Positions 1 through 7,466 of a stretch of 17,962 nucleotides of DNA are shown here, piece by piece. The position numbers were made by a program, and so were the translations under genes. Origin of the DNA: Anaerolineales bacterium UBA2317 (GTDB lineage: Bacteria > Chloroflexota > Anaerolineae > Anaerolineales > Villigracilaceae); contig DDVH01000005.1 of the NCBI GenBank assembly GCA_002345215.1, positions 1 to 17,962 on the forward strand, written 5' to 3'. Within the stretch, counting starts at the first letter, position 1. Each line of letters starts with the position of its first letter. The notes under the pieces are model-generated. The model was not told the origin of the DNA. It saw only the letters and a list, made by a program, of their open reading frames with translations, and ran no database searches.

Positions 1-35
1 TTGTTGGGTTTGGATGGTTTCAATGGTTTTAGCAT
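1..35 (-). CDS. Possible 5' end of a minus-strand gene (partial, runs off left edge)
   Basis: On the minus strand an ATG at 35-33 is preceded by AAGGAG with about 9 bases of spacing, a good Shine-Dalgarno arrangement. Eleven codons are visible before the edge and read MLKPLKPSKPN, with no stop. That is too little to identify a family. The same bases read on the plus strand are a T/G-rich run (gttgggtttggatggtttc), a texture seen again at 245-267, so this may be low-complexity intergenic sequence with a chance ribosome-binding site. If real, the gene is divergent from the NB-ARC gene and the two share the intergenic region 36-313. Confidence 0.35.
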   Translation of the reverse strand, partial: MLKPLKPSKPN

Positions 36-61
36 AATGCGTTTCTCCTTTTATTTCACAA

Positions 62-107
62 GCACAGCAATTTGATGAATTGTTTGAGTTTTAAGATTTT
101 GCTGTGC
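62..107. repeat. 9-bp inverted repeat in the upstream intergenic region
   Basis: GCACAGCAA at 62-70 is the exact reverse complement of TTGCTGTGC at 99-107, with 28 bases between. A smaller inverted repeat (CAATT/AATTG, 68-82) overlaps its left arm. It lies just upstream of the possible minus-strand start at 35, so it could be an operator or an untranslated-leader hairpin. No T-tract follows on either strand, so it is not a typical terminator. The remaining part of 36-313 is AT-rich. TATACA at 207-212 could be a -10 element for the NB-ARC gene, but no convincing -35 accompanies it. Confidence 0.45.
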
Positions 108-226
108 CCCTATTCTCAGATTTAAGTATATTAAAACATCTAGAAAAGGATATTTGAAAAAAATTAACTGAAACTGAGTATTAACCTACGAATTTCCTAC
201 TTTTCTTATACAATGATGAGAAAATG

Positions 227-267
227 ACTAGTTTACTAGTTAGCTGGTTTGATGGTTGGCTAGTTTT
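227..267. repeat. CTAG-rich degenerate repeat upstream of the NB-ARC gene
   Basis: Two ACTAGT palindromes lie at 227-232 and 235-240, eight bases apart. They are followed by T/G-rich copies of the GGTTTG/GGTTGG type and a third CTAG at 260-263. It reads like a worn short tandem repeat. A CTAG-containing palindrome also sits exactly at the 3' end of the same gene. No function is evident. Confidence 0.4.
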
Positions 268-313
268 ATATGTAAGGTAAAATAAAGCAAGTTTCTTTTT
301 ATATAGGGATACT

Positions 314-2509
314 ATGGCAAAAAATACGAACAAGAAAAGTGATAAAAAGAAAAAACCTGCTAAAAAATTGCAAGGTCATAAAATCGTTGTGCAAAAAGGT
401 GGTGTTGCTTTTGTTGCAAACAATGTAGATGATTCAAATTTTGTGGCTGGGGAAAAGAATCTCGTAAATTCAAAAGAACAAAAAGTTCCAAGAAAAACAA
501 AATCAGCAAGGTTTTCTTCAAAAGACAAAATACCTGATGTTAGCGACTTACCTCTCGGCTCGCATCTTCCATTTTCACCAAATGCCTTATTCACTGGACG
601 TGAAAAAGAATTAAAAGCTCTAGCTGAAAATTTATTAGGTGATTCAAAAACAGGGGCAGTGATTACCCAAGCAGTGACCGGCATGGGCGGACTTGGAAAG
701 ACTCAACTGGCAGTTGAATTTGGCTATCGCTACGGAAAATATTTTCGCGGCGTGCATTGGATTAACTTAGCAGACCCAACACAATTAGATTCAGAAATTG
801 CCAATTGCGGACGACAGATGTTTACAAATAATTTTCCAGAAGACCAACCTTCGCAAGTAGCATTGACTTTGCAAACATGGAAAACAAATGGACTCAATTT
901 ATTGATTCTGGATAACTTTGAAGAAACAAAAATTGCGGGTGATGTATTAACAAAATTGCGACATTCCAACATTCGAGTTCTAGTGACTTCTCGCCATACA
1001 AATTGGTCACCAACTTTAGGATTAACGCAACTTCCCCTTGATTTATTTTCAGAAGAAGAAAGTTTACAATTTCTCAAAGAATCTTTGAAGGATAGAAAAG
1101 ATTCACAAGATGATTTGAAAAACTTAGCAGAAAGGCTTGGATATTTACCTTTAGGTTTAGAACTTGCGAGCCGATATTTGAATGGACATCAAAGATTAAG
1201 TATTTCAGAGTATTTAAAACAAACCGAAAATGCACTTGACCACGCTTCGATGAAAAACTGGCGCTCTGACATGCCCGCCGCCACAGGTCACGATTTGGAT
1301 TTGCAAAGAACCTTTGCCCTTTCTTGGCAGGAATTACAAGATGAAACCGCACAAAAAATATTTATGATGACTGGCTATTTAGCACCGAATACACCGATTC
1401 CTTTAGAAATTTTTGAAAAAGCCTTAGAAATTGAGCAGGAAAAATGCGATGAAGCATTGAGTTTATTGTATGGCTTAGGTTTATTCAGAAAAGGAGAAGA
1501 TGCTTTCCCAAATATTCATCCACTATTGGCAGAGTATGCCCAAAGTTTGGCAAAGGAATATAAAGAAGTTTTAGAAATACTTGTGAACGAATTAGCAACT
1601 TTATCAAATGAAGCAAATAAAACTGGTATACCAGCAAATTTCGCCCTACTTCGTCCTCACATGCCAGTGCTAGCATCATATGCAGAATCTAAAGAACTAT
1701 ACAATGCAGGGGCATTGTGGAATAGTTATGGCTATTATTTACATGATCTGGCCGATTATCAAGGTGCAAAATCCGTTTATGAACACACCGTGATGATTGG
1801 TGAAATCAACTTTGGCTTGGATCATCAAAATATAGCAATTTGGGTTAACAATCTTGGGAGTGTTCTGCAAGACCTAGGTGATTTGCATGGTGCAAAAGAA
1901 ATGTATGAACGTGCTTTGAAGATTGACGAAGCCAACTTTGGCTTAGATAATCCCAATGTAGCAAGAGGCTTCAATAACCTCGGTAGAGTTCTACATGATT
2001 TGGGGGATTTGAACGGCGCAAAAGAAATGTTAGAACGTGCAGTAAAAATTGATGAGGCAAATTTTGGGAGAGAGCATCCGAGTGTTGCTAGGGATTATAA
2101 CAACCTCGCCTTAGTAATACAAGATTTAGGGGACACAAAAGGTGCGAAAGAAATGTTCGAGCGTGTACTTCAAATTATAGAAAAAACTCTTCCTGAAAAT
2201 CATCCACACGTTGCGCATACTATCAACAATCTTGGTCTAGTAATGAAAGACTTGGGGGATTTAAGCGACTCAAAAAAAATGTTTGAACGCGCTTTAAAAA
2301 TTCATGAAGCTAACTTTGGCTTTGAACATCCCGATGTAGCAATAGATTTCAACAACCTCGGTAGTGTAGCTAAAGACTTAGGTGATTTGCAAGGCGCAAG
2401 AGAAATGTTTGAACGTGCACTTGCAATTTTCAAGAAGTTTTTGCCAGCCGACCATCCAAACATAAAAATTGTGCAGGAAAATTTAGATTTTTTGAATAAG
2501 TCTGACTAG
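314..2509 (+). CDS. NB-ARC STAND NTPase with C-terminal TPR repeats (NLR-like)
   Basis: A 731-residue, probably cytoplasmic NLR-like switch protein. Residues 1-28 are Lys-rich, and 29-49 hold a Gly/Asn beta-type motif ending SNFVAGEKN. The NB-ARC module follows: P-loop GMGGLGKT (123-130), Walker B LNLLILD (194-200, followed by Asn where plant NB-ARC proteins often have a second Asp), LVTSR (223-227) and a GLPL-type LGYLPLGLELA (275-285). A winged-helix segment with an MHD-like position in IHPLLAEYA lies around 350-412. From about 467 to 720 there are six TPRs of the 42-residue kinesin-light-chain type; NNLG-type signatures start at 512, 554, 596, 638 and 680. Family knowledge predicts ligand sensing by the TPRs and nucleotide-driven oligomerisation. 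No TIR, protease, nuclease or membrane effector is present, so output must come through a partner or the N-terminal motif. AGGGA at 305-309 precedes the ATG. The gene is more AT-rich than the housekeeping genes. The ligand is unknown. Confidence 0.9.
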   Translation: MAKNTNKKSDKKKKPAKKLQGHKIVVQKGGVAFVANNVDDSNFVAGEKNLVNSKEQKVPRKTKSARFSSKDKIPDVSDLPLGSHLPFSPNALFTGREKELKALAENLLGDSKTGAVITQAVTGMGGLGKTQLAVEFGYRYGKYFRGVHWINLADPTQLDSEIANCGRQMFTNNFPEDQPSQVALTLQTWKTNGLNLLILDNFEETKIAGDVLTKLRHSNIRVLVTSRHTNWSPTLGLTQLPLDLFSEEESLQFLKESLKDRKDSQDDLKNLAERLGYLPLGLELASRYLNGHQRLSISEYLKQTENALDHASMKNWRSDMPAATGHDLDLQRTFALSWQELQDETAQKIFMMTGYLAPNTPIPLEIFEKALEIEQEKCDEALSLLYGLGLFRKGEDAFPNIHPLLAEYAQSLAKEYKEVLEILVNELATLSNEANKTGIPANFALLRPHMPVLASYAESKELYNAGALWNSYGYYLHDLADYQGAKSVYEHTVMIGEINFGLDHQNIAIWVNNLGSVLQDLGDLHGAKEMYERALKIDEANFGLDNPNVARGFNNLGRVLHDLGDLNGAKEMLERAVKIDEANFGREHPSVARDYNNLALVIQDLGDTKGAKEMFERVLQIIEKTLPENHPHVAHTINNLGLVMKDLGDLSDSKKMFERALKIHEANFGFEHPDVAIDFNNLGSVAKDLGDLQGAREMFERALAIFKKFLPADHPNIKIVQENLDFLNKSD
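398..460 (+). other. N-terminal Gly/Asn beta-type motif, candidate signalling motif
   Basis: Codons for residues 29-49 of the NB-ARC protein. The core FVANNVDDSNFVAGEKN aligns without gaps to the C-terminal segment of the Roco protein (13206-13259). There are six identities in 17 positions (V, S, N, F, G, N) and several conservative changes. Short N-terminal Gly/Asn motifs of this type act as amyloid-forming signal-transfer elements in some fungal and bacterial NLRs. Assigning that role here is inference. Confidence 0.4.
1847..2466 (+). repeat. 126-bp periodic coding repeat (TPR array)
   Basis: The NNLG-type codons recur at 1847, 1973, 2099, 2225 and 2351, exactly 126 bases apart. Similarity extends to the DNA, for example GCAAAAGAAATG starting the second half of neighbouring units. 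This suggests expansion by duplication, not only convergence on a protein pattern. Confidence 0.8.
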
Positions 2510-2517
2510 TCAGACTT
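2498..2517. repeat. 20-bp perfect palindrome spanning the NB-ARC stop codon
   Basis: AAGTCTGA, then the self-complementary CTAG, then TCAGACTT forms an uninterrupted palindrome. The TAG stop codon (2507-2509) is at its centre. There is no loop and no T-tract after it, so it suits a dimeric protein-binding site or a cruciform better than a standard terminator. Confidence 0.85.
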
Positions 2518-2527
2518 CTAGACCTGT

Positions 2528-2607
2528 AAGACCTATTAGATCAACCTAAGACCTATTAGACTAATCCAAGACCTATTAGACCAATCCAAGACCTGTTAGA
2601 CTTAACT
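2528..2607. repeat. Four imperfect 20-bp tandem repeats before rlmN
   Basis: AAGACCTATTAGA-type units begin at 2528, 2548, 2568 and 2588, an exact 20-base period. The half-conserved tails read tcaacct, ctaatcc, ccaatcc and cttaact. A partial related unit (CTAGACCTG) lies at 2518-2526. The array fills almost the whole gap between the NB-ARC gene and rlmN and stops three bases before the rlmN ATG. Confidence 0.85.
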
Positions 2608-2609
2608 CC

Positions 2610-3704
2610 ATGCTGATTTACGACCTTGATTTTTCCGCTTTAGAAAACAAATTAAAAGAATGGAACGAACCTGCATACCGTGCTAAACAAATTTGGCAGG
2701 GATTGTATGTGCATTTGTATTCTTCGGCGGATGAATTTACGAATTTATCAAAATCATTGCGTGAGAAAATTGCGGAAAATTTTTCGTTTACAAATTTCAA
2801 AATCAGAACATATTTGGATTCGTCAGATAAATCTACTAGAAAGACTTTGTTTGAATTGCCCGATGGAAATTTAATTGAAGCGGTGTTGATGAGATATGGT
2901 GACCCAGCAGATAATCCACAAATCACAGCATCATCCACAGAACGCGGTGCAAAAAATCGTCGCACGCTTTGTATCTCCACCCAAGCCGGTTGTGCTATGG
3001 GATGTGTGTTTTGTGCCACAGGTCAGATGGGATTTAAAAGAAATTTATCCAGTGGTGAAATTGTGGCGCAAGTGATTTATTATGCACAAATGTTAAAAGA
3101 AAAAAATGAATCGGTTACCAACGTGGTTTTCATGGGCATGGGCGAGCCATTTCATAATTACGATAATTCGATGGCGGCGATTGATAGATTAAATGATTCA
3201 AATGGATTTAATTTTGGCGCGCGCCGCTTCACAGTTTCGACTGTTGGTTTGGTGCCACAAATCAAAAGATTTGCTGACGAAAAAAGACAAGTCAATTTGG
3301 CAATTTCACTGCACGCGGCAGATGATGACGAACGACTTGAAATAATGCCCGTCAACAAGAGATATAAAATTGATGATGTGATTCAAGCCTGTAAATATTA
3401 CATTGAGAAAACAAATCGGCGTGTGACGTTTGAATGGGCACTGATTCACGGAGTCAACGACACGCCAGAAGTTGCACAAAAACTCGCTTCAAGGCTTAAG
3501 GGACTCTTGTGTCACGTCAACGCGATTCCGCTTAACCCCACACAGGGTTATGATGGCGAATCTACTAGCCGTGAAAGGGCTGACTTGTTCAAAAAAACTT
3601 TAGAAAACGCAGGCATTCCGTGTACGATACGAATGCGTCGTGGAATTGACATCAATGCAGGCTGTGGTCAATTAGCAGGGTCACAGACCAACTCTCCCCG
3701 ATGA
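2610..3704 (+). CDS. rlmN: Dual-specificity RNA methyltransferase RlmN (radical SAM)
   Basis: RlmN makes 2-methyladenosine at A2503 of 23S rRNA and A37 of some tRNAs. It transfers a methylene through a methylated cysteine, using SAM and a 4Fe-4S cluster in the cytoplasm. The 364-residue length is normal. An N-terminal RNA-binding segment (YRAKQIWQGLY) precedes the radical-SAM CxxxCxxC cysteines C128, C132 and C135 and the SAM-binding GMGEP (176-180). The two catalytic cysteines are present: C121 in TLCIST, matching E. coli C118, and C352 in GIDINAGCGQL, matching C355. Cfr-type enzymes share the motif, but the N-terminus and the neighbourhood fit RlmN better. The start has no recognisable Shine-Dalgarno sequence because the tandem repeat runs up to it. 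Translation may be leaderless or weak. Confidence 0.96.
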   Translation: MLIYDLDFSALENKLKEWNEPAYRAKQIWQGLYVHLYSSADEFTNLSKSLREKIAENFSFTNFKIRTYLDSSDKSTRKTLFELPDGNLIEAVLMRYGDPADNPQITASSTERGAKNRRTLCISTQAGCAMGCVFCATGQMGFKRNLSSGEIVAQVIYYAQMLKEKNESVTNVVFMGMGEPFHNYDNSMAAIDRLNDSNGFNFGARRFTVSTVGLVPQIKRFADEKRQVNLAISLHAADDDERLEIMPVNKRYKIDDVIQACKYYIEKTNRRVTFEWALIHGVNDTPEVAQKLASRLKGLLCHVNAIPLNPTQGYDGESTSRERADLFKKTLENAGIPCTIRMRRGIDINAGCGQLAGSQTNSPR

Positions 3705-3734
3705 AAGAAGCGGAAATGTATCAAGAGAATCACA

Positions 3735-3764
3735 AAATCCGTGTAAATCCGCGTAATTCGTGGC
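3735..3764. repeat. Three 10-bp units of the AAATCCGTGT type
   Basis: AAATCCGTGT, AAATCCGCGT and AATTCGTGGC lie head to tail in the 158-base gap after rlmN. Phrases such as AATCCGCGTAA...CGTGG recur between genes in a range of bacterial genomes, so this may be one copy of a dispersed intergenic repeat. That is recalled knowledge, not tested here. Confidence 0.5.
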
Positions 3765-3788
3765 GAGGGTTTTTCTCTGCAACTGTCC

Positions 3789-3797
3789 TGATATAAT
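3789..3797 (+). promoter_or_regulatory. Extended -10 promoter for the glycosyltransferase/NHL gene
   Basis: TG-A-TATAAT matches the extended -10 consensus perfectly, 65 bases before the ATG at 3863. No good -35 is visible, which is normal for extended -10 promoters. The start would be near 3804. Confidence 0.6.
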
Positions 3798-3862
3798 CGC
3801 TCTCACGTTTCATTAAACTATATTTACTATCATTTACAAAATTTACCAAAGGTGCCTTTTAC

Positions 3863-6800
3863 ATGGAACAGAAAACCAACTGGCTCAACCGACCCATTCA
3901 TACCGCTTTGCCCGCTATCACAAATGAAATCGCCATATTTGCATTCGTTATGCTACTTGCAGTGGTCACCCGTTTTTACGACCTCGAATCACGCGTCATG
4001 AGTCATGACGAAAGTTTGCATACATATTTTTCTTGGTTGTTATATCGTGGTCAGGGATACGAACACTCCCCCATGATGCACGGACCATTTCAATTCCATG
4101 CTTTAGCCATTGTTTACTTTTTATTCGGCGTTAGCGATTTTACAGCGCGTATCCCCGCCGTTTTATTTAGCATTGCCACGGTTGCCATGGTTTGGTATTG
4201 GCGCCGATATTTAGGAAATTGGGGCGCGTTAATTGCTGGTTTACTTTTGGTCATATCACCGTATATGTTGTATTACGGGCGTTATGTGCGTAACGAATCA
4301 TTTGTCGGCTTTTCAGGCATTGTCATGTTATATGCCATGCTTCGTCATTTAGAAGTTGGCGGCAAAAAATATTTATACATCCTTGCCGCCGCGTTAGCAC
4401 TGCATTTCACATCCAAAGAAACATCGTTTATTTACACCGCCCAAGCCTTGCTGTTTTTAGCATTTTATTTTGTTGTGCAAGTTAGTAAAAAAGAAAGATG
4501 GTTTCAACTCGAAGGCAATTATTCAACCTTCATCATCACACTCTGCGCCACAATTTTATTTGCCACCGCCGCTGTAACAACCTATTTGATAACACATCAA
4601 GAAACGACTTTAACTGGTGCAGAGACCGCCATGCCTGCCAACCCAGAAGATGGAATATCGCCTCTCACTACGGGTGAGTCTGCTTCTTCACCTTTGACAT
4701 TAATTTTCGGTGGAGCCGCTCTGCTTGCATTGGTAGCTTCTGCTTATTTCTTAATTCGTGGCTACTCATGGGAAAAACTTCGCAATGAACGTTCATTTGA
4801 TTTGCTATTTGTAACCGGCACCATTGTTTTGCCACAGCTTTCTCCCTTTTTGATTAACTTAACCGATGTCATCATGCCTACCGATGTAGGTCAGGTACAA
4901 GCACTTGCCAATGACACACGCTCATTGCTTATTATCGGTGGCATGTTATTGCTCACTTTTGTTATAGCCATTGTGGCTGGTTTACTGTGGAATCCAGAAA
5001 AATTCTGGAAAACAACCCTAATCTTTTGGGTGCCTTTCACAATTTTATACACCACCATATTCACCAACTCCAGCGGATTCTTTACTGGCTCCATCGGCTC
5101 ACTCGGCTATTGGATTGTGCAACAAGATGTGCAACGAGGTAGCCAGCCCTGGTATTACTATTTATTAATTCAAATTCCAATTTATGAATTTTTACCTGCC
5201 ATTGGTTTGTTCTTAGCCTTATATCTCGGCTTTCGGAGAAAAACAAACCCTGTTCCTGAAAATCAAACAGAAGAAGACGTGCAATCGCTTGAGATAGCCC
5301 AAACAGAAGAGTTAAATTTCAAAAACACATTTGCATTATTAGTGTGGTGGAGTTTTATCAGTTTTGTCGCGTTCACTTATGCTGGCGAGCGTATGCCGTG
5401 GCTGACGTATCACATCACCTGGCCCATGATATTAATCACAGGCTGGGCGTTAGGTCGCCTAATTGATACAACTAATTGGCAAGCCGTGAAGGAAAATAAT
5501 GCAGCTTTAACCTTCTTTAGTATTGCAGTGTTTATTGTTAGCATAGGTCGCGTTTTCTATCTTTGGAATGGACCCACGCGCCCATTTCAAGGTCAGGCAT
5601 TAGACCAATTACAAGCCACCAATCAATTTTTATTTCCGCTCATCGCGGCAATCATAAGTGCTGTGGCGTTGTTTTACTTCCTAAGAAAATGGTCATTCGC
5701 TGATTTTCGGCGTGTTTTCGTTTTAGTGTTCTTTGGCTTTCTGGCTATCTTAACCATTCGCGCATCTTTCCGTGCTACATACATCACGTATGACCAAGCC
5801 ACCGAATTTTTAGTCTATGCCCATGGTGCCACTGGGATTAAAGAGGTCATTGCCCAAGCCGAAGAAATTTCCAAACGCACTACAGGTGGCATGAATCTTG
5901 CTCTAGCGTATGATGCTTCTGCGCCGGATACCGGCGTTTCATGGCCCTTTGTATGGTACTTACGCGATTTTACAAATCAACGCTCATTTGATCAACCCAC
6001 TCGCTCTTTACGAGATTCCGTTTTCATCATTGTAGATGAAAAGAATTTTGACAAAATTGACCCTGCTATCGGTCCCGGCTATTATCGCTTTGATTACATC
6101 CGTATGTGGTGGCCCATGCAAGATTATTTCAGCCTCGTATATGACCGTGACCCAAGCATTCCATTTGATGAAAATTACGCCTGCTCAGGTGCAATGAGTT
6201 TCTTGAAATGGAGAAAATCCAAAGATTATTCTGCCTTTTGCCAATGGTTTACAGACCCTGCCGTTCGCTCTGGCATTATTCAAATCTGGCTAAATCGTGA
6301 TTATTCACAATATGCCTTAGCAAAAGGTCGCTCAGATTTAGATATTGCCAATTGGCAACCTTCTGACAGAATGCGCCTCTATATCCGACAGGATATTGCT
6401 TCACAAATTTGGAATTATGGCTTAGCCCCAACCACTCCTGCCGAAGTTTTACAAGACCCCACTGAGGGCAAATATGTTTTGCTTTCTGCTGATACAGTTT
6501 TTGACGCCACCCAAGCAAACCCAGTGATTCTCAATGCACCTCGGTCACTTGCGTTTGCGAATAATGGCACCATGTATGTAGCAGATTCACGCAATCATCG
6601 TGTGTTGCATTTAGATGCAAATGGAAATGTGTTAAATGAATGGGGAACGTATGCTGATGGAGTCAGCGTGCCAATTGGGGATGGAACATTTAACGAACCG
6701 TGGGGCATTGCAGTTGGACCTGACGGTTCTGTTTACGTAACCGACACTTGGAATCACCGCGTACAAAAATTCACACGGGACGGCAGATTTGTCAAAGCGT

Positions 6801-7375
6801 GGGGAGTATTTGGTCAAGGTGAAACGCCAGAATCATTCTACGGTCCACGTGGGCTGGCGGTAGATGCCGAAGGGAGAGTATATGTCACCGATACAGGAAA
6901 CAAGCGTATCGTCGTGTTTGATGCGAACGGGAACTTCATCACACAATTTGGTGGTGCAGGTTTTGACCCCGGTCTATTTGATGAGCCGGTTGGTATCGCC
7001 ATTGATAAAAATGGCACCGTATATGTCAACGATACATGGAATCAACGTATTCAAACATTTGTGCCAGTAGAAAATGAAAATGCGTTGGTGTTCTTGCCAG
7101 AAAAACAATGGGATGTATTTGGCTGGTTTGGTCAGTCGTTAGATAACAAACCATTTATTGCTGTGAATGATGATTTGCATGTATTCGTCACTGACCCTGA
7201 AGGTTACCGCGTGATGGAGTTTGACCAAAACGGTGAAGTCGTTCGTGTATGGGGTGACTTTGGTGATAGCTATGCGAGTTTTGGTTTAGCCTCCGGCATT
7301 GCAGTAGATAATCAAGGTCATGTGTGGGTGACAGACGGTTCTTTCAATCGCATCATGCGGTTTACACTTCCGTAA
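3863..7375 (+). CDS. Agl23-like GT-C membrane glycosyltransferase fused to a six-bladed NHL propeller
   Basis: A 1170-residue fusion. Residues 1 to about 632 hold about 14-16 hydrophobic segments. They match the TIGR03663/Agl23-like (flippase-associated, ArnT/PMT-related) family: the acidic pair of SHDES (D49-E50), MMHGP (71-75) and YVRNESF with E144 or E145 are the expected GT-C catalytic-loop features. Such enzymes use polyprenyl-phosphate sugars on the outer membrane face. Residues about 640-885 are soluble and not recognised. Residues about 885-1170 are six NHL blades with repeated IAVGPDGSVYVTDTWNHRV-type signatures, the last being GIAVDNQGHVWVTDGSFNRI. The propeller probably sits outside the cell and binds a protein or glycan partner. 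AAAGGTG (3848-3854) is a good ribosome-binding site. The gene has its own promoter and terminator, so it is probably monocistronic. The sugar and the acceptor cannot be told from the sequence. Confidence 0.85.
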   Translation: MEQKTNWLNRPIHTALPAITNEIAIFAFVMLLAVVTRFYDLESRVMSHDESLHTYFSWLLYRGQGYEHSPMMHGPFQFHALAIVYFLFGVSDFTARIPAVLFSIATVAMVWYWRRYLGNWGALIAGLLLVISPYMLYYGRYVRNESFVGFSGIVMLYAMLRHLEVGGKKYLYILAAALALHFTSKETSFIYTAQALLFLAFYFVVQVSKKERWFQLEGNYSTFIITLCATILFATAAVTTYLITHQETTLTGAETAMPANPEDGISPLTTGESASSPLTLIFGGAALLALVASAYFLIRGYSWEKLRNERSFDLLFVTGTIVLPQLSPFLINLTDVIMPTDVGQVQALANDTRSLLIIGGMLLLTFVIAIVAGLLWNPEKFWKTTLIFWVPFTILYTTIFTNSSGFFTGSIGSLGYWIVQQDVQRGSQPWYYYLLIQIPIYEFLPAIGLFLALYLGFRRKTNPVPENQTEEDVQSLEIAQTEELNFKNTFALLVWWSFISFVAFTYAGERMPWLTYHITWPMILITGWALGRLIDTTNWQAVKENNAALTFFSIAVFIVSIGRVFYLWNGPTRPFQGQALDQLQATNQFLFPLIAAIISAVALFYFLRKWSFADFRRVFVLVFFGFLAILTIRASFRATYITYDQATEFLVYAHGATGIKEVIAQAEEISKRTTGGMNLALAYDASAPDTGVSWPFVWYLRDFTNQRSFDQPTRSLRDSVFIIVDEKNFDKIDPAIGPGYYRFDYIRMWWPMQDYFSLVYDRDPSIPFDENYACSGAMSFLKWRKSKDYSAFCQWFTDPAVRSGIIQIWLNRDYSQYALAKGRSDLDIANWQPSDRMRLYIRQDIASQIWNYGLAPTTPAEVLQDPTEGKYVLLSADTVFDATQANPVILNAPRSLAFANNGTMYVADSRNHRVLHLDANGNVLNEWGTYADGVSVPIGDGTFNEPWGIAVGPDGSVYVTDTWNHRVQKFTRDGRFVKAWGVFGQGETPESFYGPRGLAVDAEGRVYVTDTGNKRIVVFDANGNFITQFGGAGFDPGLFDEPVGIAIDKNGTVYVNDTWNQRIQTFVPVENENALVFLPEKQWDVFGWFGQSLDNKPFIAVNDDLHVFVTDPEGYRVMEFDQNGEVVRVWGDFGDSYASFGLASGIAVDNQGHVWVTDGSFNRIMRFTLP

Positions 7376-7385
7376 TTTGTTTATG

Positions 7386-7414
7386 TAGCGCAAGATTCTA
7401 TCTTGCGCTATTTT
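7386..7414 (+). terminator. Rho-independent terminator after the glycosyltransferase/NHL gene
   Basis: TAGCGCAAGA (7386-7395), a five-base loop, then TCTTGCGCTA (7401-7410) and TTTT. The 10-bp perfect stem lies 11 bases after the stop codon. It ends only three bases before the extended -10 element of the next gene. Confidence 0.85.
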
Positions 7415-7416
7415 AT

Positions 7417-7425
7417 TGGTATAAT
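7417..7425 (+). promoter_or_regulatory. Extended -10 promoter for sucCD
   Basis: TG-G-TATAAT is a perfect extended -10, 42 bases before the sucC ATG. The -35 region falls inside the upstream terminator stem and has no consensus hexamer. Transcription should start near 7432. Confidence 0.65.
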
Positions 7426-7466
7426 GCGCGTGCTTTTATAAAATTCTATCCCCAAAGGGAGACTCG

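Noticed and set aside
2528..2607. CRISPR-like array
   Set aside because: The 20-base units are contiguous and there are no unique spacers of 30-40 bases, so this is a plain tandem repeat.
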